A DNA stretch of 64,000 nt from Unio delphinus. Lineage: Eukaryota; Mollusca; Bivalvia; Unionida; Unionidae. The notes below the pieces were generated by a model. That model ran no database searches and was not told the DNA's origin. It worked only from the letters and a program-made list of their open reading frames with translations. Positions 13,471 to 24,061 of the stretch are shown here, one piece after another (position 1 is the stretch's first letter; each line of letters begins with the position of its first letter). Made by a program: the position numbers and the translations under genes. Location of the stretch: contig JAQISU010000164.1 of NCBI GenBank assembly GCA_029339505.1, forward strand, positions 1,550,001-1,614,000, written 5' to 3'.

Positions 13471-15956
13471 ACTTATAGACTAATAAATAATTCAAACAAT
13501 AGGAACCATTCTCCAATCCTCACACTTATAGACCTAATAAATGATTCAAACAATAGGAACCATTCTCCAATCCCCACACTTATAGACCTAATAAATAATT
13601 CAAACAATAGGAACCATTCTCCAATCCTCACACTTATAGACCTAATAAATGATTTAAACAATAGGAACCATTCTCCAATCCCCACACTTATAGACCTAAT
13701 AAATGATTCAAACAATAGGAACCATTCTCCAATCCCCACACTTGTAGACCTAATAAATAATTCAAACAATAAGAACTATTCTCCAATCCCCACACATATA
13801 GACCTAATAAATGATTCAAACAATAGGAACCATTCTCCAATCCCCACACTTATAGATCTAATAAATTATTCAAAGACTAGGAACTATTCTCCAATCCCCA
13901 CACTTATAGACCTAATAAATGATTCAAACAATAGGAACCATTCTCCAATCCCAAAACTTGTAGACCAAATAAATAATTCAAACAATAAGAACTATTCTCC
14001 AATCCCCACACATATAGACCTAATAAATGATTCAAACAATAGGAACCATTATCCAATCCCCACACTTATAGATCTAATAAATGATTCAAACAATAGGAAC
14101 CATTCTTCAATCCTCACACTTATAGACCTAATAAATGATTCAAACAATAAGACCATTCTCCAATCCCCTCACTTATAGACCAAATAAATGATTCAAACAA
14201 AAGGAACCATTCTCCAATCCCAACACTTAAAGACCTAGTAAATAATTCATACAATAGGAACCATTCTCCAATCCCCACACTTATAGACTTAATAAATGAT
14301 TCAAAGAATAGGAACCATTCTCCAATCCCCACACTTATAGACCTAATAAATAATTCATACAATTGGAACCATTCTCCAATCCCCACACTTATAGACCTAA
14401 TAAATAAGTCAAACAATAGGAACCATTCTCCAATCCCCACACTTATAGAATAATAAGTAATTCAAACAATAGGAACCATTCTCCAAAACCCACACCTATA
14501 GACCTAAGAAATTATTCAAACAATAAGAAGCATTTTCCAATCCCCACACTTATAGACCTAATAAATGATTTAAACAATAGGAACCATTCTCCAATCCCCA
14601 TACTTATATACCTAATAAATAATTCATACAATAGGAACCATTCTCCAATCCCCACACTTATAGACCTAATAAATGATTCAAACAATAGGAACCATTCTCC
14701 AATCCCCACACTTATAGACCTAATAAATGATTAAAACAATAGGAACCATTCTTCAATCCTCACACTTATAGACCTAATAAATAATTCAAACATTAAAAGC
14801 CATTTTCCAATCCCCACACTTATAGACCTAATAAATGATTCAAACAATAGGAACCATTCTCCAATCCCCACACTTATAGACCTAATAAATAATTCAAAAA
14901 ATAGGAACCATTCTCCAATCCCCACATTTATAGACCTAAAAATGATTAAAAAATCGGAACCATTCTCCAATCCCCACACTTATAGACCTAATAAATGATT
15001 CAAACAATAAGAACCATTCTCCAATCCCCACACTTATAGACCTAATAAATGATTCAAACAATTGGAACCATTCTCCAATCCCCACACTTATAGACTTGAT
15101 AAATAATTCAAACAATAAGAACCATTCTCCAATCCCCACACTTATAGACCTAATAAATGATTCAAACAATAGGAACCATTCTCCAATCCCCACACTTATA
15201 GACCTAATAAATAATTCAAACAATAGGAACCATTCTCCAATCTCCACACTTATAGACTAATAAATAATTCAAACAATAGGAACCATTCTCCAATCCTCAC
15301 ACTTATAGACCTAATAAATAAGTCAAACAATAGGAACCATTCTCCAATCCCCACACTTATAGACTAATAAATAATTCAAACAATAGGAACCATTCTCCAA
15401 TCCCCACGCTTGTAGACTAATAAATAATTCAAACAATAGGAACCATTCTCCTAAAACCACACTTATAGACCTAATAAATAATTCAAACAATAAGAAGCAT
15501 TTTCCAATCCCCCACACTTATAGACCTAATAAATGATTCAAACAATAGGAACCATTCTCCAATCCCCACACTTATAGACCTAATAAATAATTCATAGAAT
15601 AGGAACCATTCTCCAATCCCCACACTTATAGACCTAATAAATGATTCAAACAATAGGAACCATTCTCCAATCCCCAACTTATAGACCTAATAAATGATTC
15701 AAACAATAGGAACCATTCTTCAATCCTCACTTATAGACCTAATAAATAATTCTAAAAATAGGAACCATTCTCCATTCCCCACACTTATAGACCTAATAAA
15801 TAATTCAAACAATAGGAGCCATTTTCAAATCCCTAAATTAATAAACCAAATGAACAATAAGAATAGTATGATCTATTCTCCTTTCCTAGATTCATAAACT
15901 TAATAAACAATAAAAACATTCTCCAATCCCCACATTTATAAACCTAATGAACAATT

Positions 15957-16030
15957 ACTGCTCTGGTGGCCTAAGTGGTAGAGCATGCCCCTCAGATGCA
16001 AAAGATTGCAGGTTCGAACCCAGAGATCAC
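15957..16030 (+). other. tRNA-like SINE head or tRNA pseudogene at the satellite edge
   Basis: A box-A-like TGGCCTAAGTGG is followed about 35 bp later by a box-B-like GGTTCGAACCC, the internal promoter layout of tRNA genes. The acceptor and T stems do not pair properly, so this is a tRNA-derived SINE head or pseudogene, not a working tRNA. It begins directly where the satellite ends and is followed by a 31-bp tandem repeat. Confidence 0.65.
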
Positions 16031-16206
16031 AATAATCAGAATGTTGGGATGTTATGATAAAAATAATCAGATTATTGGGCTGTTTACATACGAATAATCA
16101 GACTATTGGGCTGTTTACATACAAATATTCATAATATTGGGGTGTTGTGATAAGAATAATCAAAATACTGGGCTGTTGTAATTAGAATAATTAGAATATA
16201 GGGCTG
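16031..16206. repeat. 31-bp tandem repeat, about 6 copies
   Basis: AATAATCAGATTATTGGGCT followed by GTTTACATACG recurs with drift. It follows the tRNA-like head and may be the expanded body of the same SINE. Confidence 0.8.
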
Positions 16207-16208
16207 TT

Positions 16209-16496
16209 TAGAGTGTTTGCCGTGGAAGCAGGAGGTCATGGGTTCGTTCCCCGGCCAAATCATACCAAAGACTTACAAAATTGGTACTAACAGCTGCCTC
16301 GCATTGCGCTAAGCATTAAGAGGTTAATCAGGATAATGTGACTGGGTGTGACATCATGCTACATGTCTGAGGCATGATGCCCCAGTGCTAGACATCACTC
16401 TAAACTGCCTCACTGCAGACGTTGTAGCGATATGACTGAAAAATTGTTAAGCTATGCTAAAAATCCAAATCAAACAAACAAACAAACAAAAAACTG
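16209..16496 (+). mobile_element. tRNA-derived SINE, family S1, 5'-truncated
   Basis: It begins inside the tRNA-like head: GGAAGCAGGAGGTCATGGG then TTCGTTCCCCGG, the box-B region. It continues through a conserved body (CATACCAAAGACTTACAAAA, CATTAAGAGGTTAAT, CAGGATAATGTGACTGGGTG) and ends in a (CAAA)n tail. The same body occurs reversed at 41939-42126, where box A is also present. This resembles bivalve tRNA-SINEs with a conserved central domain; the exact family name is not certain. Confidence 0.8.
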
Positions 16497-16639
16497 GGAA
16501 TTCAGAAGATCCGAAAATTATGTTTCTTTTAATCACAGCTTTAGCACAGACAGTCCTAAGGTATTGCTGATGATGGTTTGAAAAACTAAACATCTCACCT
16601 ACTAATTTAAATCTCTCACAGAAACTTTACAGAGGTACC

Positions 16640-18110
16640 TTTGGCTATTTTTCACTCCTTTGATCATAAACCAGAAGAGTTTTTGGGATGGTATGTTGTC
16701 CATTATTTATTGTCCAACAATCTGTTATCTTAAGTTTGTTATCGCTTCTCATCCTAAACAACTTAAAGGATTGACATGAAACTTTACACACCCACATACA
16801 CATTTATCCCATAATCTAGTTAGCCCTTGGTACTGCATGTACATCCAACATGGTCACCACAGTAGCCATATTGAAAACCTTGTTACCACTGGATGGTGAT
16901 ATCAACTTAAAGACTTATTATGATGTCTTGTTGGTCCAGAGTAAAAATCCTGCTGATCTGATTTCCAACATGGCCCACATGGCAGCCATTTTAAAAATCA
17001 TCTTAACACAATTCCTCTTAAATAGAATGTTATATTAACTTGGGACATTCACCAAAAGATTTCTTGTGATGTCCAGTTGGTCATAGATGAACATGGTGTC
17101 AGTGTGACATCCAAAATAGCCAACACACATTTGCCATGTTGAAAGTCTTGTTATTGCTACATCACATGAAATTTTGGTCCTTTGAACATGAGGTTTTCAT
17201 TAACTATCTGACATCCAATATGGCTGCCAATGCATCCTTTTTGAAAGTCCTGTCAATGCTACTACTTCTGAAAGGAAAGGCAAAATGGACATGAATTTTA
17301 CATAAAGGCATTTTTTATGCTTAGTTAGTCCTAAATGAATATTTTGCTGATCTGTTGACTAATATGACTGCTGCATTGGCCAGCCTGAAAATGTTGTCAC
17401 TACTTTTCCTGAACGAATTTTCACAACAGCATAAGGTTTTCAATAAAAGACTTTCTATAATGTTTTGTTGATTCTGAATAAAAATAATGGTGCTGATGTG
17501 AGGTCTAATAATGCTGCCACAGTGGCCAGATTGAATATTTATTTATCATTACTACTAAATGAATTGTCATATCAGCATATGATTTTCCCTAAAACACTTC
17601 TAATAATGTTTTGTTAATTAAAAATTAACTTTGGTCTGACCTTTTAATAATTGGCCATGTTGAAAATCTTATCACTACTCCTTTTCAATGGAAAGTCATT
17701 TTGACATGGAGTTTTACATCAGAAGAGTTCTTGCGGTGTCTACTTGATCCTAAATGCAAATGACTAACCCACAATATATGGCTGCCTTGATGGCTATCTT
17801 GAAAATGCTGTTATCTCTTGTCCTCTCAAATATATGGCTATATCAACAATGGGTTTTTACCAGTTGACTTGTTATAACACGTAGTGGGTTCTCAGTGAAA
17901 CTGTTCATACAACCAATATGGTTGCCATGATCACTGTTATGAAAATCTTACTGTCACTACTCTCCTGGAATTGGCAACCATTATGACATGGGGTTTTGAC
18001 TAAAAGACATCTGAGTATGTATATAGTTTTCTTTTAAGTGAAAATGGTACCAGTTTGACTTCCAATATATCACCACAGCAGCTAATTTGAAAAACTTGTT
18101 ATTGCTGAAT
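16640..18110. repeat. Degenerate ~145-bp tandem repeat ('ATATGG-TGCC' family), about 10 units
   Basis: Each unit has CATCCAATATGGCTGCC-like sequence, then GCCAT-TTGAAAAT-TTGTTATTGCTACT, a TTTTCACCAAAAGACTTCT-like block and ATGTCTTGTTGGTCCTAAATG. Units begin near 16845, 16970, 17110, 17213, 17365, 17500, 17765, 17911 and 18060. They are heavily diverged, so the array is old. The same repeat occurs at 30420-30860, 32160-32683 and 37341-37690. Confidence 0.8.
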
Positions 18111-18472
18111 ACCAGAGATGATTGCAGCAAACAACAGTTACAAAGGAGAAATAATCTTGTCTTGAATCCCAGGAAATTCCTTTCACCCAGTACAGCATTA
18201 ATCTCTTTGAGAGACTCTTGTTTACATGTATTGTAAACTTGGACACATTTGGAGTTTTCAGTAGTTAATGGCCTAAAGGTAATGACATTTTTATACCAGT
18301 CTCACAGTTTCTGCAATGAGAAAAGATGATTTCTGTATTTAAAAAATAACCTGTACTATGTCTAACAAACATTTTTTTTTATATCTTGACATTCTGAAAT
18401 GACCACACTTACGTAAAAGAAGTTAATTGGTTTCACAAGTATTGAATGTAAACCTTTTCTTTCTTTTGACAG

Positions 18473-18615
18473 AGTCCAGGGTGTCCGGAACAGCTTTAAC
18501 AGATGAGAAATTTGAAGGATGCATGCGTGATTTACGAATAGGAAATCAACTTGTAGACTGGTTTTCACTTAAATCTGACTCTCAGATATATAAAACTGCC
18601 TGTCCTACCACTTAG
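18473..18615 (+). CDS. Laminin alpha-like gene, terminal coding exon
   Basis: After a strong acceptor (TTTCTTTCTTTTGACAG), the phase-1 frame reads ESRVSGTALTDEKFEGCMRD, then LRIGNQLVDWFSLKSDS and a final ...YKTACPTT before TAG (18613-18615). F-x-G-C-M-R-D-L is the C-terminal strand signature of laminin G domains, and the second Cys near the end pairs with it in that fold. With the exon at 579 this forms the last LG module. The short tail after the Cys fits the C-terminus of a laminin alpha chain. A related LG protein such as an agrin- or perlecan-like protein cannot be excluded from one domain. Confidence 0.8.
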
Positions 18616-19643
18616 ACTAGTTCTAGTAATGTTACCACCCATTGTGAGGAAAGCTGACTGGTTGTGCATATATCCTGTTTTGAAGCTATGCTCACTTCAG
18701 AAGAAAACTGCCTCTGATGGGAACATTGTTTCCAGTTAGCTTGTGTGTTTCCAAGATGGGTTGTTTGCAGCTGCAGCAGCAGTTCAAACTGTTCAAAATC
18801 ATTTACATAATGGAGACTTTCTGGCTATCTTTAAACAGGCTTATATCACATTTCACTTTACCGACAAATCAGGCATTGAGAACTCTAAAACGCTACAGTA
18901 TTTTTAAGTTGTATTTATGAAAGCAAAAAGAAAAATCACTAATGTTATTAATTTTGTTATGACTAGTAAATACTGAATGAGAAGTGTCAGAAAGTCGTAA
19001 AAGATGAAAATGGTTCAAATAGTTTTACCCATTGTAAAGATTACTGCCTGTTTGTGCATATGGTCTTTATAGAAGCAACACTTACTTCAGAAGAAAGCTC
19101 CCACTTAAATGAACATTGTTTCAAGTGGCCTTGCACATTTCCAAGACAGATTGTGCCCATCTAGCACAACACTTGCAACAGCCTGAAATAGTTTATGCTG
19201 ATTTGCATTTCATCATGTTAATGAATAAGGCATTACAAACTGCCAAATTCTACTACATATTTGAATTGTTTTTTTTAATGAAAAAAGCTGCATATATTTT
19301 TAAGAAGTTTTATGAGGTCACATCTAAGAAATTCAGAAGATCATGTCAACTTTTATTTAATGACAAATTATTTTAAATCCACAAAACATGGTCTGCAAAT
19401 TATTGCCTGATTCTATGATGTGGTTTGTACTAAAATATGCACCTGTACACATATCAGTTATGGTTCCAGAAATTGATTTCACTTGAGAATATGTATTTAA
19501 ATAATTAACCAGCTTGTTAAAAATACTCTTTTTTAATTTTAATTTTAAGTCTGATATTTGTTTGAAAATTTGTATGCAGATACGAAAACAGAATTTTAGA
19601 CTGTTCATTGTAAATTTAAGCATGACCTATTGTAAAAAATAAA
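18616..19643 (+). other. Probable 3' UTR of the laminin-like gene, with an internal duplication
   Basis: AATAAA at 19638-19643 is the first well-placed polyadenylation hexamer followed by a change in sequence character. Within this stretch about 270 bp at 18645-18915 resemble 19030-19285. Shared blocks include TTGTGCATAT, ACTTCAGAAGAAA, GAACATTGTTTC and ATTTCCAAGA. The transcript end is inferred. Confidence 0.4.
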
Positions 19644-19669
19644 ATAAGAGTCTTTGCAACTGGGCTGTC

Positions 19670-20075
19670 ATCTTGCTATCATGACAGCAGATGTATCACC
19701 AAATACAAACAGAAGCAAGTCCATGTGATCAGGCTGGAATCCTGACAATGGGTGTATCACCAAATACAAACAGAAGCAAGTCCAAGTGATCAGGCTGCTG
19801 CCTTGACAATGGGTGCATCATGATTTACAACATTACTCAGTCAATGTGATTGAGTAGCTATCCTGATAATGGGTGTAACACTAAATACAAACAGAAGCAA
19901 GTCGATGTGATCAGGCTTGACAATGGGTGTATCACCAAATGCAAATATTATTCAGTGTTTGTGACTGAGTAGCTATCCTGATAATGGGTTTTTGCACCAA
20001 ATACAAACAGGAGCCAGGCTGTGCAATTAGGCATCTATCCTGATAATGGGTGTATCATCAAATACAGACAAGAAC
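19670..20075. repeat. ~61-bp minisatellite, 6-7 copies
   Basis: Units contain TGACAATGGGTGTATCACCA, AATACAAACAGAAGCAAGTC and TGTGATCAGGC or TGTGATTGAGTAGC. Copies drift progressively, and some are truncated. Confidence 0.85.
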
Positions 20076-20224
20076 ATCAGTTGTTGTAGTCTTCAGGACC
20101 ATTATTACTGTTATTTTTAAGAAGAGGTTCATTTAGACTACCACATATTTTTCATCAAAGATTGCCATGAATACCAGGGTAGTGGCATGATTGCCTACTA
20201 TCATTGGCCACATACACTTAAAAT

Positions 20225-20490
20225 AGATCTTTATCATGTACCTCAATTATAAAATGTGTCAGTGCATTGCCATGTAGACTGGTAAGAACCTCAATTATAA
20301 AAAGTGTCAGTGCTTTGCCATGTAGACTGGTATGAACCTCAGTTATGAAAGGTGTCAGTGTATTGCCATGTAGACTGGTATGAACATTAGTAATGAGTGT
20401 ATGAACGTTGTCAGTGATTATCATGTGAGTGACATGTAGACTGGTACGAACCTCACTTAAGAAAGATATGAGTAGAGACATATCACTCAC
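20225..20490. repeat. 50-bp minisatellite, about 5 copies
   Basis: TGTAGACTGGTATGAACCTC, then AATTATAAAA and GTGTCAGTG-TTGCCATG repeat with a 50-bp period; the last two copies are longer and irregular. Confidence 0.85.
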
Positions 20491-21194
20491 AGTTTTTAGC
20501 AACACATGGAATTAATTTTCATGTATCAGAACAAAATCCAGGAAGGACTGATCACAGTGATGGTGATAAATCAATAGTTTCCCATGGGAACTGTTTAATT
20601 ATGGATCAACATGACACTGCAAAAAGCTGTCAAAATGAAGGCTGGAAGTTGTGAATATAGAATGACATAAAAATGTTATGCTTGGACAAGGGTGATATAT
20701 AGCATTGATAAATAGATTGATGTTACGTGTTATTGATCTGATAATGAAAAGACTTAAAACAATTCACTTCAGATTTAGCAAACAGCTATATGAACAAGAT
20801 ATACTTCATGACAGTCAAGCTACTTCAACTCCATATGTTTAGTATCATGTCCAGTTTTATAGATGAGATGATAGCTGTTGATGGTAAACATGGAATGAGC
20901 TTTTTGTGATTTGCTGGTACTTTTAATTTTAATGCATAGTTGACAATTACACTCACATTTCTAATGCTGAACGTTTTTGTATTTTGCAACATGCTGAAGA
21001 AAAAGAATGCATATTTTTCAGAGAAATATGAAATGGTTTTTCAGTTATATCACCTTATTCAGGATTTCATTGATACATATTTAAATGCATTGTACATAAT
21101 TAATCTTTTTAAACTCTAATCATCTTCATTTAATGTCACATACATATTAGGACATCTAATGTGGATTATTTTTAATTTTAGTCCATCTAGCACA
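20491..21194. other. AT-rich sequence, nothing recognised
   Basis: No long reading frame, no splice-flanked coding block and no repeat beyond short A/T runs could be supported here. Confidence 0.6.
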
Positions 21195-21413
21195 CAAATT
21201 CAACGTCACTTTTCAGCACAAGATATGCTTTACATGGCAGCCATTATTAATGGTGAAGGAAGAACCGGGGAAAACCTCAGAAAGAACCACCGACCCATGA
21301 GAAGCTTAACTGGCAAGAGTTGTCAATACCCTCATTGGCTGAACCCATGCAGACACAGGTGAGATGGCAATGATTTATAACAGCACTTTAGACCACTCGA
21401 CCACGTAGGGTCC
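21195..21413 (-). mobile_element. tRNA-derived SINE, family S2, near full length
   Basis: On the - strand a head with CTACGTGGTCGAGTGGTCTA (box-A-like) leads to CTCACCTGTGTCTGC, then GCTTCTCATGGGTCGGTGGT, TTCTTCCTTCACCATTAATA and TATCTTGTGCTGAAAAGTG. The same order occurs in four other copies (44904, 47705, 50885, 60374). Box B is partly deleted here (GGGTTCAGCC). Confidence 0.8.
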
Positions 21414-23180
21414 CCCTACAATACTTGTAATTTCTTGACACTATTCTAAATCATTAAAAAGTTACTCCCATTACCAAGTTTACTTTTGGTTTGCAAATTA
21501 GGTGAAAATTTTATTGTGAAGAAAAATCATTAGGCATGATGTTTTCCCAAATTCTTGGTTGCTATAAAGAAATTATACATAGCCCAAAAGGAATCATTTC
21601 ATCAATTTTATTGTGATGCTTTATATGCCATATGTGTGGCAGGTTCAAATTTTTTGTTGGGCAGCAAGTTCAAAGACTTACTAGTCTTATTTCATCCAGC
21701 TGCTGAGTGGGAAAATGAGTTGATTGATTGATAATTTTAACTTTACTACTGGTATTTACAATGACTGAATTCATTGGCAGATATACATTTGGTCATTATA
21801 ACTTTTCATCAAAGAAACAACTTTAGATTTACTTAAAGTGCTCTAATAAATGCCCCCCCCCCCCTTTGGAAAATGTAATACCCCCTGGGGTGTTAATCAC
21901 AGGTACTTCATTATGCATCACCTAATGGGTACACTCATCCTATAACATATTATTATGGTTGTATGCTGAGTGTAGACATTAGCTCACCCAGTTGTGTTAA
22001 TTAGGGAGTATACGGTTTATATACCTCATGCACACAGTTGCACCTTAGCAAAATCTTAACACATATGTGCAGATGGTGATATAGAGTGACATGTATTGTA
22101 CTTTTAACACATTAACCCTAGCGACGACTTTACGGGCATGAGGTAGTAACCTACTTCCAAGTCTGTAGCGTCAAGATCATAAAGAATACACTAATGTGGG
22201 TTGTATCATAGAAATGTAGACAGATGTACCTCTACAATGATAGCAAATAATCTGGACATTTTAGTTGCACTACAAAATACAGAGGGAAAAACCGAAGTTT
22301 TTGGACCCGTTTTTGTTTTCATCAAAAAATTACCCATGGTTGGATTCCAAATTTGTGTCCAGATTTTAGAATTTATGGCCTCAGATCTAGAGCAGACTGG
22401 TCTGAAATGCACACAGACAGGTGAACCTGTGCAAAAAGTAGGATAAGGTGGACATTTTGAATAAATAGTCTTCTCCATATGAAAATTATGGGTCCATTAA
22501 GCAAAAAAAAAGCAAATAAAAAACCATCTCCAATTTTTGCCCTTCTGCTCATGCGCCAGCAAACTTACCAATGAAAAACATTTTCTTTAGCACAACTAGC
22601 CATTTGTCTAACGGAATATTGCTTGGAAATCAATGGATTACGATGTATTCAGAAAAAGTCCCCAAAATGTGTTTCCTACTCGCATCTCATGCAAAACAGC
22701 AAATAAGATACTGATACCTCAAAATTTGAATATTCCTCACGTATATAATCACTTGTGCATCAACACTGCACATGAATTACAAGTTTGGCCATTCTGAGAA
22801 AATTTTCTAATATTTTTTTAAAATTCTTGTTAGTAACGGCAAGGTTTAAAAATCTAATGGTCAATTATCGTAAAATTAATTACCTCACTGCATTTCAGAT
22901 AGGAGTTGTGACTGTGCTATTGCAAAACAGTGATGCTGATAATGGGGTAGATTATTATGAAGGGACATTTTAACTCCCCCTGTTCTCTATATTTAATCAT
23001 AGAATAAATGTAGAAGGAGAATTGAAGTGGCCATGTAGAGATTTTGTTCTTGTTTGGTGTTGTCTGAGGAGAAAAAATTCAGCATATTATGTGACTTAAA
23101 ATGCTTCATTATTAGAAATGGTACATGTCGGTCAACTGTTATTTATATTCACTTACAAATCAAGTCAAATTACAAAGAAA
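21414..23180. other. Non-coding stretch, nothing recognised except a C run
   Basis: A run of about 12 C occurs at 21853. Short open frames on both strands (for example around 22206-22478) show no family resemblance and overlap each other, so none is called. Confidence 0.55.
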
Positions 23181-23229
23181 ATAGACTCTGATCTGCCACA
23201 TTATAATGCACTGGCAGATCAGAATCTGT
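23181..23229. repeat. Hairpin H1 (18-bp arms)
   Basis: ATAGACTCTGATCTGCCA is followed after 13 bp by TGGCAGATCAGAATCTGT, its near-perfect reverse complement. Two relatives lie at 24007 and 28772. Confidence 0.85.
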
Positions 23230-24006
23230 GTTTTTTTATTATTGATTACTCCTAAGAAATTGCATAGAATCTGGTCTGTCAGCACATTATGCAACATTTA
23301 GTGTGGATATGTGCAGTTTGCAGTAAGACTTATAAGCAAGTATACATGGTATACTCTCAACATCATCAGATAATGAAAATTATTGAGTCCTTATAGATTC
23401 AAAACAGTGTGTATATGTCTGAAACATCTGTTGTTACATAGCCTGGGATAATAACATTTTATTTCATGACAGTATCTTACTTCAAAGTTTACCTTCTTAA
23501 TTGAATTTAACAGTGTAAACAATTGTCATGTTTATGTTTTGAAAAGTATTTGGAGTGAAAACCAAGTGTATTTTCTTAAATTAAATTTTTAAGATAATGA
23601 TAGAACACTTTTGCATGTCATATATGAAGATGTTTGTCAATTAATCTTAATCTCAAAGATATGTGATTTTGATTTTTGGTTGAAATCATATTTAAATGAT
23701 ATCGTTGTCCCTGAGTTTATTTATAATTTTTTATATTAAGTTACTATATCCAATTAACTTCTGTTAAAATGTCTAATCTTGGATAATTTCAGAAGCCCAG
23801 AAACTTGTTATAATCTTTGCACCATGACAGTGTCATAAATAATATCTCCAACACACCTATATTGATATTACAACAGTTAACTGTTGCTGTTTTGGGAATT
23901 CTGTCTCTTATGGACATGTCATACATAAGACTTGCAAGAACTGATTTTGAGACTTTTTTATGCTATAAAAACAACCACACATACTCAGTAAGGTCCAACT
24001 GCAAAC

Positions 24007-24061
24007 AACATAGACTTTGATCTGCATTTGCATAATTTGCCAGGAGATCAGGGTCAATGTT
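24007..24061. repeat. Hairpin H2, same family as H1
   Basis: AACATAGACTTTGATCTGC pairs imperfectly with GCCAGGAGATCAGGGTCAAT plus GTT. The arm sequence matches H1 and H3. Confidence 0.75.

Larger units (their letters stand above)
1610..15955. repeat. 54-bp satellite array, about 265 copies, inside a laminin-like intron
   Basis: One unit contains GGAACCATTCTCCAATCCCC, CACACTTATAGACCTAATAA and ATAATTCAAACAATA; the period is 54 bp. The core (about 1980-15780) is closely homogenised. The edges (1610-1930 and 15820-15955) are clearly more diverged, as expected when unequal exchange homogenises the middle. Because 54 is divisible by 3, one frame on each strand stays open for long runs: an 18-residue repeat rich in N-S-N-N-R-N-H on +, and F-E-L-F-I-R-S-I-S-V-G-I-G-E-W on -. 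The runs are broken repeatedly by 1-bp unit variants (TAGACTAATAAAAAC, TAGAATAATAAATAA), so they are not treated as genes. Almost every unit has AATAAA on the + strand. Confidence 0.97.
795..18472 (+). other. 17.7-kb last intron of the laminin-like gene
   Basis: The donor at 795 (GTTAGT) and the acceptor at 18471-18472 (TTTCTTTCTTTTGACAG) join in phase 1 and give a continuous laminin G reading, ...LYIGGTK then ESRVSGTALTDEKFEGCM. The intron holds a 30-bp repeat, the 54-bp satellite array, SINE fragments and a degenerate ~145-bp repeat. From 796 to 1040 and from 1160 to 1600 I see only AT-rich sequence. Confidence 0.75.

Noticed and set aside
15957..16030. Functional tRNA gene
   Set aside because: Box A and box B are present but acceptor and T stems do not pair and a repeat body follows; best read as a SINE head or pseudogene.
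22206..22478. Overlapping 81- and 90-codon frames on both strands
   Set aside because: They overlap in opposite strands, show no family motif and have no splice signals in support.
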